The notes under the pieces are model-generated. The model was given only the letters and a program-made list of their open reading frames with translations, was not told the origin of the DNA and made no database searches. DNA of 64,000 nucleotides. Source: Nematostella vectensis (Eukaryota > Cnidaria > Anthozoa > Actiniaria > Edwardsiidae). A program made the position numbers and the translations under genes. Shown in pieces: positions 44,491-56,119 of this stretch. Numbering within the stretch: position 1 is the stretch's first letter; each line of letters begins with the position of its first letter. The stretch lies in the NCBI RefSeq assembly GCF_932526225.1, contig NC_064047.1, positions 11,273,501-11,337,500 of the forward strand, read 5' to 3'.

Positions 44491-45495
44491 TGGACATCAT
44501 CACTAACTAGATTCTCTTCACAGCAATGGGCAGACAAAAAGACAGAAAAAAGAAAAATACAAATTTATTTCATTTTAACCAATCTATATAAAAAAAATCC
44601 GAAATTTGGTTTTATTTTGATTTACATCACAAAAAATGGATTTATTTAAATGGTAATGACAGACCTACATATTCTAATTAATTATTTTACTTTAAGTATT
44701 AATTATGAATAATTCTTACTAATTTATTTTCATTTTACCAATGAAAATATATTCTATAAGAACAGAAATATTAAAAGCTATCTTTATACTACTACGAAAT
44801 GAAATATGGTATAGCTATGCGACTTGGTTTTGTCGTCATCACGCAGTTACCTTGTTGTGTCACAATCCAGCCAACCGAGCAACTTCCAGGCCCCACTCGT
44901 TCGTATGTGCTCAGAAAAAAAGGCAGGTGGAAAATAGTATTGAATGAGAAAATATGCGGATTCAAATAGGCTGAAGTCTTTGAGGAACCGTTTTGTCTGA
45001 AGTACGAGACGATAGTAAAATCTACCCGAGTGTTCGTGAATCCCGCTCATCGCAGCAGCTATAAAGGACTAAGAGAGGCTCTACACTACAATTCTACTAA
45101 TATTTATTCACGTCGATATTTGTGTAAGGAGATCCTGAGAAGAAAGGCCTTGGATCGATGTCTGTTTTTAGCAATAAAAATAATTCACTTGTGTCGAAGG
45201 TGAGTCTTGGATGACGACTTGTATAGAGAATACGACAGTTATTTTATTTTTATTGTTGTGCTTTTATAATGCTCGCTTTAAGTTATCCAGTTCTATAAAT
45301 TCAAGCATATATTCCTCACGGTAAGTAACAATTTAACGACAGAAATACGTAGTAGTCTAATTACTGTATCAATGCCAATTAGCTTGCTCGATTTATACAT
45401 TTGTTTCTAGAGTTGCTTTGAGAATTCGTGGTCTAATCAAACAATTTGAGCATCCTTTGACACATCCTTTGATATCCTTTGTTCTCCCTTTTTAG
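44491..45495. other. no gene seen
   Basis: AT-rich. A possible promoter or first exon lies at 44800-45210 (GC-richer, then TCGAAGGTGAGTC donor at 45195), but I find no coding frame in it. Confidence 0.4.
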
Positions 45496-46650
45496 CCAAT
45501 AAAGTTATTGCCTGCGTTGAGATGGTGACAAATATCATCCTGTCATGGATGATATATAGACAAGAAAGGTCTAAAAAGATGGCCGACGCTTACCGCCACG
45601 GCCAGACAAAATTGCGGCCAGTCAAGGTATGTGTAGATAAAAAAACACCTATAAAGCTAGTTTTATTGCGTGTAATGATCGGAAATTACTGCAATGTACT
45701 CTTCATATAATCTAAAAAGATTTATACAAGCTTCAAGATCTTAACAACCCGATAAGGGAACAAATTTTGTGCATAAAGAGATAGTATACTCACGTTACAT
45801 AAAGCATGCAAAGCGTCTCTATCACTTTATCTCTCTTACTCTTTCCGAAGGTAATCCAAGTTGAAATACTGCTCTTTCGATAATATTTTATTCATTTTTA
45901 CACAAATAACAGAGGACCAAGAGACACAAGACATTTCTCGTCTCCCAAGTTTTCCATTTGAAGATGTGATAACATACTCAAAAGACAAGTCCGGCTGTAG
46001 CAAAACATCCAAGGCGATGAAGTTCATTGCCGAACCGGGCTATCTACATGATCTTAAAGGTAAATTAATATTCTTCTCATTTTGCTACAAGAAATTGGAA
46101 TTGAATTATAATAGAAGCCCTTATAATATGCATAAAGGGCGACAATTCTTTGCCTTCAATTTTCAATTAGATTGGATACATTCCAATACACAATTTTCCT
46201 ATACACCTTCCTATACTTAGACTCTTCTAATGTCCATAATTTGTATGTATATGTAACTGTAATTTTGGTTTCACAAGGACATTGCTCTAAATTCATAGTT
46301 GTTTTTTTCTCTCATTTCCAGTTACTTATATTGGAGATTTCAATTATTACAAGCAAGTGCTACCGCTCAATGAGAAAAAGTGAGCCACCTCATAACTTGG
46401 AAGTTACAATCAAACTGAGAATCATTCAATTGCTGGACGATGCTCCTGTGTTGCTGGTATTGGTGGATTTCGCCACCATGTCATAGGTTTGTTATATTAC
46501 ATATCCCTTTTAAAGCAGCTTGGGCACAAATCAATCCCAGATGAACTCACATGCACAATGATGGAGCAAAGATGGTGTTCCACGTGCAGGCCTTTCAATA
46601 GAAGGCGGCTACCGGCGGTGAACCGTAAAAAAAGGTTGGGCAATCTGCCC
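45496..46650 (+). pseudogene. SWIM zinc-finger gene remnant, copy 1
   Basis: Exon 45496-45627 (SWMIYRQERSKKMADAYRHG, donor GTATGT), exon 45913-46059 (SRLPSFPFEDVITYSKDKSG, EPGYLHDLK, donor GTAAAT) and exon from 46321 (CYRSMRKSEPPHNLEVTIKL). After an indel near 46435 comes CSCVAGIGGFRHHVIGLLYY, a SWIM motif in which the third metal ligand is Arg instead of Cys. SWIM domains precede YqaJ-type exonucleases in many cnidarian repeat genes; no exonuclease is seen here. Two frameshifts and the lost ligand indicate a dead copy. Confidence 0.55.
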
Positions 46651-46809
46651 TAAAACTTGCTCTAGAAACGTTGTCAAATGAAAATGAAATACTCACTAGT
46701 ATGTTGTTGTATCATTTTCTTATTTAGCAGGGTCTTTTTAGCAATACTTTTCTTCGTTCAATTGCATTCTCGTCCAAATAACTCAAGTCGCGTGTTGTTT
46801 TGTTTACGA

Positions 46810-46821
46810 CCGCCATCTTGG
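46810..46821 (+). promoter_or_regulatory. YY1-like promoter element
   Basis: CCGCCATCTTGG 67 bases upstream of the ATG of the hAT-derived gene, a usual YY1 site position at 5' ends of animal genes. The flanking 46780-46890 stretch is richer in GC than its surroundings. Confidence 0.45.
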
Positions 46822-46887
46822 ATTCGCATCGATATGGATTATGGGTAGTGTGAGCCTAATTGTGTACAGCGGTATTTCTCTTCAAAC

Positions 46888-49800
46888 ATGGCGACGTCCA
46901 ACAAGAGATCAAAGAGAGATGCGACCGCGAGTTCGGGCATGAATATTCATGCTTTCAGAAGCTATTTTGTAAATGAAAATAGATCGGGTAATATATCATT
47001 TCTTTATTGAGGTTTTGAAATTATTACAAATGCGTTGTGTTGTTTGAACCAGTTAGTTTGAACTTTTGAACTACTAAATTGTGAACATCTATCATCGATC
47101 ACTTATCCTGTGAACGAGCTTTCTCCTGTGAGGTCTGTTTCATTTTGTAGCAAGTCGGCGTGTCTGAGAGACGACTGCTTACGAAAAGATCAAAGACTCA
47201 CAGGAGAAAGCTCGGCTCGCAGGGTATCGATCACGAACAAAAACTACAAGTTTTTTTGTGTCTTGTGCCTATTATTTTCGGTTTCTTGTGTGCTCGCAAG
47301 AGAGACCTCTGCCGAGGTTGACTGTCTTGGACAGTCTGGTGACGGCCTGATGGGTTTCTAGATTCGTCAGATTCACGTTTTTTTTTTTTCATCATCTACA
47401 ATACAAACTCTCCTGGGAAACGAAAGCAGTATCTTAGTAGAATTCGCCTTGTTCGAGGTTTTCTTGAAACATTCCATAAGAACTGTCTAGATATTCATTT
47501 GAGTGAAAGCTATTTAGTGCCCGTTTGATCGGAAACTCGGCGGGGAGGGGGGCTCGCATATATGATATCCATATTGCCCATGTTGATATCCAGTTAGTCG
47601 ATGTCCTAAATCATGGGCGTCAAAATGAAACTACGCGCGCTATTAGGTTAGAACAAAAAGTCACCACTGTCCGCGGGACAGTCCCGCGTTCATCGCGCGC
47701 GTTGCACAAGCATATCAGCCGACTGTTCTTGTGACGGCCAAGCAAAAAAGAAAATATGGTGTACGTTGATAAGGGTATGTTCTTTTTTCTCGAATCTGTT
47801 ATATATTTTTTCGATTTTGTTTCCCCTTGGTTTAACAATTCTGGTAGGAGTACAGTCCCTCGTTTCCCCCGGGTTTTGGCACTTACGCACATAGGTGCGG
47901 AAATCAATTTTCACGCTATTTCTCGCATCTGCCAGAAAAATGATTATTTGTCAACAGAGCTATTTTGGGGGGTCAAAAAACACAACAGACAGAAGAGTAA
48001 TTACCATGAGACACAAAAAATAAAAGTAGAAGCAGAAAAAAATTGTTTTGCAAGAAGGGAAAGTTATAATTGGCAGATTTAACAAATTTCCAGGGGTTGA
48101 GCGTGGTATGTACTCTTATTTCCCACGCTACACGTCATCTTCGAGGTCAAAATGTTGTGGACTCACGAGACGAAGTCGAGTGAGTCCACAACAAATTTTG
48201 GCCTCGAAGATGACGTGTAGAGTGGGAAATAAGAGTACATACCACGCTCAACCCCTGGAAATTTGTTTTTTACCACAACAACAACTTCACTCATTTCACA
48301 ATTTCACTCATTTTCGAGGAAGCACGTGCGACTTTCCGTTGCAAGTACCGCACGCGTGCGCGCGCGTGGTATGGACTCTTATTTACCACGGCGAATTGAC
48401 CAATCAGAGCGCGAGATTACTAACAGTTGTGGTAAAAAAGGCGATTTTTGTTTGGGAACCAAATTATAAGAACGGTCCCATATCAATCAGATTTTTAACT
48501 GAATTACATAAAGACAGTATGTGGCAGAAAAACAGTATGTCAGAAAACGTTTTTCAAACATAGCTTTTTATTTCAAATAACATAACTTACGTGGTATTTT
48601 CCAGCCAAACCAAACGAAGAGACTACATTACCATCGCCGAACTCTGTTTCAAGCATTACTCAAGAGGTTCAAGATGGCACGGCATCAGGTGCCAATCTCA
48701 TAGTGTATGGCGGCGAGACAAATGAGGCAAATGAAACACCTAGCAACCCGACCCCGCAAAACAGAGCAAAGGGCGAAGTTAAAAAGGCATGGACGGCAGA
48801 GGATGAGTCGAATTTCTTAATCTCTTCATTTGTTGATGACCCTCAGGTTATTCATAGCTTCCACACGTGTAGAAGCCGGAGGTGCATCTCTCTGCGCCCC
48901 ACTGAAACGCGCCGCCTGGCTACGGGGGCTGCTGATCGCTTTCAGCATCAGTGGATAATGGATGAGAAGTTGTCATTGTCCACCGCCACTGATGTCAACT
49001 GGCTTATATATGTTGAAGGCCAGGGAATGTTCTGCTTGCTTTGTCGAAAGCATGGGACATCAAACCCCCAAAACAAAAGCAAAAAATACAGCCTCGATCC
49101 TGCTGTGCGATTTAAGCGAGCGGCTCTAGAGGATCATGCACAATCACAACAGCACAAAGCAGCAGTCGAGGCGGAGCTACTCAGCAGAGTATCAAGCTTT
49201 GAAGTAGCAATCAAAGAAATCCAAAGCAGTAAGGACGAGGTGTACTATAAGACATTTCTGGCCATGTACTGGCTAGCAAAAGAAGAGATGCCTAATAAGA
49301 AGTTCACTAGTCTGCTGTCAGTGCTTGAGCAACTAGGTCTCGACAACATCAAGTACTTTCAACACCGCTCTGCAGGATCAGTCCGAGAAATGTTCCTCCT
49401 TATTGGCAGCGTATTGAAAGAGCAGCTCACGACTAACTTGTCTCTCGCAAACTGCTTTGGAATTCTCTCTGACGAGGTATGCGATGTTTCCAACATAGAG
49501 CAGCTGGTAACATTTGTAAAATATGTTGACCCCAATAGTGGCAAAGCTCACACGACATTTCTGGCCGCCAGCGACCTGTTAGAGAGTTCTACAACAGGAT
49601 CACCAGACGCCAAGTCCATCACAGAGGCCATTATTTCCCAAGTCACAGATGCTGGTCTGAAAATGGAAAATGTGTCAAGTTTCTCAAGCGATGGGGCATC
49701 CGTGATGACAGGCCGAAGATCCGGAATAGCAACAAGGTTGAAAGCGGATAACAAGGCCATGCTTAACATCCATTGCATCTGTCACCGTTTGGCCCTTGCG

Positions 49801-51250
49801 TGCGGAGACGCCAACGACACAGTAGATTACATCAAACAAGTGGAGCGTATCCTTATTCAACTGTGGTCTTTCTTCGATAACTCAGCGAAGAAAACGGCGG
49901 CGTACGCGAAATCCGTACTTGAAGTCAAGAAGATAAATGTCAGCGCGAAAGGCAAGAAACAAATTGGAAAGCGGTTCAAAAAAGCCTGCAGGACAAGATG
50001 GCTTTCAACGGAGAAGGCTATCGAAGGGGTCTTTGAAGATTACGAAGCATTACTTCAGACCCTTAGATTCTTCAAAGAGAGCAACGATGCAACAGCAACT
50101 GGCCTTTTGAAGCAAACTTCGAAGTTGAAATTTATAGGAACTGTGTATTTATTGCATGAGGTCCTTCCTATCCTCGGGCATCTGAGTAAGGCCTTCCAAG
50201 AGGGTGAAGTGTGTTTTGCTTCAATCGCACCAGCCATCGACTACACCATGGATCAGCTAGATGATGTCGCTAAGAACCAAACACACTTAGCCAGAATGAC
50301 GGAAGATCTGATCGAGGGAGGGAGACTTTCAAGGTGCGACCTGCCAGATTTCACACCGGAGAAGAAGAGCATGCTGCAAAGCCTAACAAGGCAATATGTC
50401 CAGGCACTGAAAGACAACATCGTGAACAGGTTTTCTGGCAACCTAGAAGTCCTGACAGCCTTCAAAATCTTTGACCCATGCGCCGTCCCAGAGAAGACAG
50501 ATCCTGGCTTTAAGGAGTACGGGAAGAAAGAAGCAATAGTATTGGCCGACTTCTTTTACAATGGAAGCAACGACCAGGCTGAAAAGAAGGACGAGTTACT
50601 GGCGGAGTGGACCAAGATCAAATACAACATCTTGAGTTTAAAGAGCGAAGTCCCCCCAGACGTCAGACGTCCTTCAAAGAAGCTGACCAACCGGAAGACC
50701 CCGACAGAATGGCTGCTTGAGCACATGATGGCCATGAAAGCCACCTACCAACACATGTGTCCATGCCTCCTACAAATAGTAGAGATATGCCTTTCTCTGC
50801 CCGTTAGCAATGCTTGGCCAGAGCGAGGTGCCTCTGCTATCAAGCGTCTCAAGACTCGCCTCCGATCGTCAATGAAAAACGACATGCTCCAGGCCCTCAT
50901 GCACGTAACCATCAATGGCCCTAGTACAAGTGAGTGCAAGCCTATCATAGAAGAGGTGACAAGGCAGTGGTTGGCCAAGCCCAGGCGCAAATTGGCAAAT
51001 CCTCCATCAAAGGATCATCAACTGCACAAACCCACAACAACAGATGCAGGCACTCAAGTCGACCCAATCCCCATGGACATCACAGACATCGAGCATGTGT
51101 GGGAGACTGCCAGGGCGCTAGAGGCGGATGTGGTTGCACTGGAGGAAGAAATGGAGGCAACCGCAGCGCTTTTGAAGCTCCCTCCTGATGATCTGTTTGG
51201 CGATTACTCAGACAGTGACTTTGAATACAGCGACTCTGAATGTGTCTGAT
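46888..51250 (+). CDS. hAT-transposase-derived protein, two exons, intact
   Basis: Exon 1 (46888-46987) encodes MATSNKRSKRDATASSGMNI and ends in phase 1 at GTAATA. Exon 2 (48605-51250) follows an AG and continues in phase for about 880 codons without a stop. Features: a TTF/BED-like zinc finger (MFCLLCRKH ... DHAQSQQHKAA), the hAT core with FGILSDEVCD (first acidic site), FSSDGASVMTGRRSG (second), HCICHRLALACGD, CRTRWLS, and the dimerisation block SNAWPERGASAIKRLKTRL. The C-terminus is acidic (DDLFGDYSDSDFEYSDSECV). A splice-joined 5' exon, a promoter-like start and a long clean frame suggest a domesticated or recently active gene. It resembles KIAA1586/C17orf113-type proteins. I found no terminal inverted repeats next to it. 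Confidence 0.78.
48081..48267. mobile_element. foldback MITE in the hAT-gene intron
   Basis: A nearly perfect hairpin: arms of about 80 bp (AACAAATTTCCAGGGGTTGA ... and its reverse complement) around a 20-base loop. The first words recur in part at about 48366 (GTGGTATGGACTCTTATTTA). Short foldback elements of this kind are non-autonomous DNA transposons. Confidence 0.8.
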
Positions 51251-51288
51251 GCTTTTGACAACAGCTCAGTGATCATTATTAATTTACA

Positions 51289-51562
51289 GTCAGGTGTTGT
51301 GCCATGAGTTGTTGTTCAAAACACAGCTGGATCTTGACGTTGTTATTTCAGATAGTACAATAGTGACAAAATTTCACTCAGTGAGCTTTTGTGCCGAGGT
51401 TGTAAAAAGCACAGCTGTATCTTGCGTATTCCGGTAAAATTTGGATACATTATTATTTCATTAGTCAGGTGTTGTGCCGTGAGTTGTTGTATAAAACACA
51501 GCTGGATCTTGGCGTTGTTATTTCAGATACAATTTCATTTCAGATAGTACAATAGTGACAAA
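51289..51562. repeat. imperfect direct repeat in 3' region of hAT gene
   Basis: 51289-51375 and 51464-51562 share GTCAGGTGTTGTGCC.TGAG, AAAACACAGCTGGATCTTG and AGATAGTACAATAGTGACAAA. The second copy has an extra ATTTCAGATACA insert. Confidence 0.8.
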
Positions 51563-52440
51563 TTTTTGACATCAATCTTGATATTAGCAATAATGATACC
51601 TTGTGTCCCGGGGTTGTAAAAGACATCAGTTGAGTCAGAAAATACTAAAGCTATGGAACACGTCTCAGTTGTACTTTTTGCCCTCAAAAATGCTGAAAAA
51701 AGGGCTGTGTGGATCACATATAACAGCCAAATTTTCAGCCCTCAGAATGCTGGAAAACGCATCCCTTATATACTAAATTGCAAAATTTCCCGGGGGGGCA
51801 TGCCCCTGGACCCCCCTAGGTTACTCGGGCCTTACGGCCCTCGCTACTCACTAACAGCCGCCTACTCTAAACACACAGCCTCCTACTCAAATAATTATTG
51901 AAAGGCCTGCACGTGGTAAGAAGATTTAACCTTCACACATACAAGATGTATTGGTTAAGAAACCTAAAATGGGTGCAGCTTATGGCAAGTTCATAAAAAG
52001 TACACTCTACTCACCCGCAACTATGTATGGTTTTTGACAAAGGAAACTTTCAATGGTCTTGACCCACAGCTCCTATTTGCAAACATTGTTCCACATGAAA
52101 ATCAACTAGGCAATGTTCCATTTGTTCCATGCAAGTTTGGTAATGTGCCGAAAGGATCTGTACTTTCTTAGCAGCAAAAAATGTCAATGGAGTACATTAT
52201 AAATTACTTTACTTGTACTGCTTTTCCAAATCTATCACTTGATAGTGCTGCGCAAGAATTCGACAATAACTATTTGGGACTTTCACTTTCACTGCTAGTA
52301 AGCAAGCTGCACTAGAGTTTCTTTTTAAAATCGAACGAATATTAAATATTTTATGGATTTTTTCTTATTTTTCTCGGCTTGACCCCGAAAAACACTACAA
52401 AATTTAAACCCAGTATCGTACGGTGGCCCGTATGTCATGC
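51563..52440. other. no gene seen
   Basis: Includes a GC-rich word CCCGGGGGGGCATGCCCCTG at about 51790 and AT-rich DNA with poor frames (LTRNYVWFLTKETFNGLDPQ at 52010 hints at another repeat-gene scrap). Confidence 0.35.
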
Positions 52441-52472
52441 GAAAATTAGAACACAACGTATTCACAAAAACT

Positions 52473-52680
52473 AAAAACACAATCGCAAATAGCAAAACAC
52501 AATCGCAAATAGCAAAACACAATCGCAAATAGCAAAACACAATCGCAAAACACAATCGCAAATCACAATCGCAAAACCTCAAGGCACATTGCAAAACCTC
52601 AAAGGCACATTTGCAAAACCTCAAAACACATTCGAAAAACCTCAAAACACATTCGAAAAAACTCAAAACACATTCGACCG
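52473..52680. repeat. degenerate minisatellite (20-bp unit)
   Basis: AAAACACAATCGCAAATAGC three times, then shortening variants CACAATCGCAAA and CCTCAAAACACATTCGAAAA. Confidence 0.85.
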
Positions 52681-52719
52681 AGGCCTCACGTGTTTTGGTG
52701 TGTAGGCGCGGCAACCTAT

Positions 52720-52905
52720 CTTCGTCTTGAATCCGCCATATTTTGCCACTCGTGCGGGCTAAAGCTCCAAGATACTTTTCTGTTTTGTCCTCAATGTGGC
52801 AACAAATCAAGCAAAGAGAAAGAGGTTAAGTCTGTGAAGTCTTATAGTGCCTTTTCACAAGAAAAGAACAAAGAGAGGGCAAAGTTCTTTCACTCAAAGC
52901 CTCAA
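52720..52905 (+). CDS. zinc-ribbon N-terminal fragment
   Basis: Reads FCHSCGLKLQDTFLFCPQCG, a clean CxxC...CxxC zinc ribbon, then a Lys/Ser-rich linker (SKEKEVKSVKSYSAFSQEK, ERAKFF). It is cut off at 52906 by the dispersed repeat shared with 41.6 kb. Zinc-ribbon starts of this form head a multi-copy gene family in cnidarians. No ATG is in frame directly before the ribbon (ATA stands there). Confidence 0.55.
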
Positions 52906-53294
52906 TTTCCTTCAATTCCGAAAAATCTAATATTATCCGATCATGCATTCACTAAAATCAAAGAAAATCCAATATTGTCTAAGAATATCGTTCTTTATCG
53001 CAAAAGGAACCAACGCATCTATGCATTCCCTGTCACATTAATGAATATTCCAAAAAATCGCATTATATCCAATTGGATATTCCAGGATATCGTAGAAAAT
53101 CCTGTTTAAAGTAAGTCTATGCCTTTTGAGATATCCTAGAATATCCTGGAATATCGGTCCAAATTTACCGTGAAAATTCACACCTTCAACGTAGAATATC
53201 TAAGGAAATTCCAGGATGCTTTAAGATGAATATCGTGAGATTTTCAAGGATATTACAGAAAGTCTTGGAATATCCCAGTTTCATTTCGCACGGG
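52906..53294. repeat. dispersed repeat, copy 2
   Basis: About 85% identical to 41601-42022; ends TTTCATTTCGCACGGG like the first copy. It interrupts the zinc-ribbon frame. Confidence 0.75.
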
Positions 53295-54149
53295 TGGTTA
53301 TCGTGCTGTATGTTTCTTTCAGAAACGATAGACAAACTTAGCTCTTAGCTTAACTCTTTTTGATAAGGTGATCAGAGAGATGATGAAAGCCCAGAATTTT
53401 GTACCTGACCCCACAGTAGATCAGTTGTCAGATCAGCTTGTTGAAATGGAGAATATCAAGATTTCCTATAACAAGCGTACAAAGGTAGTGACCCAAGTCA
53501 TGCAGCTCTAAGATCACACTATCATAGTTATAGAAGAATGTTCAGTGACATTCTTGGGCCTGGAGAGCAAGAAAATATCTACAGCGATGCTGTTAAGTGA
53601 CAAAATATAAAGAGTTCTATTGTTATCATAAAGTTGACATTTTTATATAAAAACGAAACCTCTGTAAGAAAGGAAACGTCATTAGTAATACTGCTATTCA
53701 TTGACAAAATAATAAATGATGCATAATTTCAATATATTATTGTCCACATTGTTAAAACTATTGTTTTATTGTTATAGTATTATAACAATTACCGCATACT
53801 TGTAAAAGTTAACAGTTTATATTAAAGTTCATTAAAAGTTGTGTTTGCAATAATTCCTTGTATTAAATATATTATCCCCCCATCACTGAAACGTACAAAT
53901 GCCTTTGTTTTGACTCCTCTATATGACGAAAATTAACACGGTCTGGTCGTAATCGTTGTCTCTTGCAGAGGGCACTTCACTTTCTGTTAGAAACTTCTAT
54001 TTTACAAGTAGGTAGATGTTTACTCCTGTCAAAAAATTTCTGTTGTGTATATTTTTGTTATAAAGCATTAAGCGAATGATTTTCAAGAAGAACCCTTACG
54101 TACGTAGGAGTTTTTAACGGCCAAGGTTTATCCCTTGGATATAGTGAAA
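53295..54149. other. short exon-like frame, otherwise AT-rich
   Basis: 53368-53511 is open (VIREMMKAQNFVPDPTVDQL), possibly a further exon of the zinc-ribbon gene. After 53600 I see nothing. Confidence 0.3.
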
Positions 54150-54900
54150 AAGGACGGGAACAAGCAGCGATGAAGTATCGTAATGATCATACTATTGTTT
54201 TATCAAAAAAATTCACAGAAAATGGACTAAGAGTTATGATTGAAACCCAAAAAGAAAGTAGTCAATTTCCTCGACGTGACCATTGATTCAAATAGCGGAA
54301 AATACAACCCGTATTTAAAACTAGCGAACCAGCCATAATACGTGCATTGCAAATCTAATCTTCTATCAACAGGAGATTGTCCGATATACCATGCGACCAA
54401 GGGACTTTCAATGAAGCAGCACCAGAATACCAAGAAGCACTGCGAAAGTGTCTACGATTACACACTCAAACTCAACCCGCCAGCACCAGGAGCAGCAAAA
54501 AACGAGAGTGCACGTAAACGGAATATCATCTGGTTCAACCCGAACGTTGAGACTACACACTTAGACTTAGCTATAGCTGTATGCCGAATGTTAAGCAGAT
54601 AGATGGACAATAGATGGACAACACAGCAAGGCCACTCTAAAAAGGCCGAGCAACATAGTAATGCAAAATATGATAGAACGTGCAATTAGAGAAAGAAAGA
54701 AGAGTGTCCATTGAATGGAAAATATCTAACAAAGGAAATAGTTTACCACACCAGTGTTAAAACGCAAGAAACTACAGAATAACAGCAAATGAATTTAAAA
54801 CAAGATGGCGTTACCATAAAATGTCCTTTATCACGCATACTCTAATAGCACTAAGAGATGTAACCTATGTATTATTGAAAAATTCTACATCATTGGCAAA
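54150..54900 (+). pseudogene. Penelope-like element remnant (RT end and GIY-YIG side)
   Basis: Reads KFTENGLRVMIETQK, VVNFLDVTIDSNSGKYNPYL, KRNIIWFNPNVETTHLDLAI, then RKKEECPLNGKYLTKEIVYH and, in another frame, RITANEFKTRWRYHKMSF. The order matches the end of the RT and the linker into the GIY-YIG endonuclease of Penelope-like elements; the YIG motif itself is lost to an indel near 54765. Several frame changes, so dead. Confidence 0.6.
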
Positions 54901-55289
54901 CTTAATAAGAAAAACGACCTTATCTCCACGTGTAGACATAGACGTAAGTATACCCTTATATACACAGTAGTGCGCAAACATGCATGTATAAGTAGTCAAA
55001 GAGTGGGTGGCAACACCTACGAAACAGTTCTGTATCATTCTTATGGTCACTTAAAACTGAGTGACTTGATTATCACGCTCTTACAAAGTAGAGTGCTTTT
55101 TGTATCACTGGTGAACCTTCAGATTATTTTACTATAATATACTATTATAATATTATAATATATATATTATATACGGTATATCTTAACTTTCAGGTATATG
55201 TCGAGACCAACTGCAAAAGAAACTTAATGACCAATAGAAAGGGATTGAAAACGAAAAGCAAAGATTACTCAATCAAATGTTGGACATGG

Positions 55290-55857
55290 CAGACGACGAC
55301 CAAAACAACCTTAAGGGTAGATTCATGATCCTTTTCGTAACATTTTTTGTTCCTTTTTGTAACCTTGTTCCTTTTGGTAACCTAAATTTGGTTACGAAAA
55401 GTAACACTTGGTTACCAAAAGAGCTAATGGGTGACATGGATTTGGATTTGCGTGCAGCAAACGTAACTAAAATCCCATTCGATGGTTGGGTAGGGTTACG
55501 TGTCAAGCTCAAGGATGCGGCGAATAATCACGAAGTTTTGGTTCCGTTTCCGTTTCTAACCAGACTACGGATCTCCCCATCATTGGATTTAATGTTATAG
55601 AAGACATTGTAAAAGGTTACGTTAAGGACGAGGACAACGAATTGAATTCGGCGTTAGCTTCAAGTTTGTATGATGTGGAACCGGATAATGTTACTCAAGT
55701 TGTAAATTTTATTCAAACTCCAAGGAAACCCGAGCTCTGTATGCTTAAAACAGCAAAACCGGGTGTGCTGATAAGAAAAGCTCTGTGCGTGTCGGTTGTC
55801 GAGCTAATACGGGACAAATTGATAAGAAAACCCCTGCATCTACATCTACATTGTTAA
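55290..55857 (+). pseudogene. retropepsin-flank remnant of an LTR retrotransposon
   Basis: LRAANVTKIPFDGWVGLRVK, EVLVPFPF, then after a one-base shift near 55560 LPIIGFNVIEDIVKGYVKDE and the PEL/LI-rich tail to 55857. This is the second half of a Gypsy-type aspartic protease and its flank (AANGT.IPY.GWV, VPFLV, PIIGFNVIE). The DTGA active site is not visible upstream. Confidence 0.5.
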
Positions 55858-55889
55858 TCCACAAAGGGGTTACCATCACTGTGGATATA

Positions 55890-56090
55890 AATTAATTGTA
55901 TAAGTAAATAAATAAATAAATACATTAATTAATTAATTAATTAATTAACTAAAAAAATAATAATAATAATAGAAATAATAATAATAATAAAAATAATAAT
56001 AAGGCAGAATAAAAATAATAATAAGGCAGAATAAAAAAAAGATGAAATAAAGTAAAAAGATAAAAATCGTTTAAACAGCATTATTGGTAT
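55890..56090. repeat. AT simple repeats
   Basis: (TAAA)n, (TTAA)n, (ATA)n and A-runs. They probably mix the tails of two retroelements on opposite strands. Confidence 0.8.
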
Positions 56091-56119
56091 TAATATAATT
56101 TTATTAATTTAATTTTGTC

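Noticed and set aside
48300-48563. 171-codon frame near the foldback element
   Set aside because: No motif, spans the hairpin and lies within the intron of the hAT-derived gene.
52325-52810. 161-codon Cys/Phe-rich minus-strand frame
   Set aside because: Its repeats (FECVLRF) come from the tandem repeat on the other strand.
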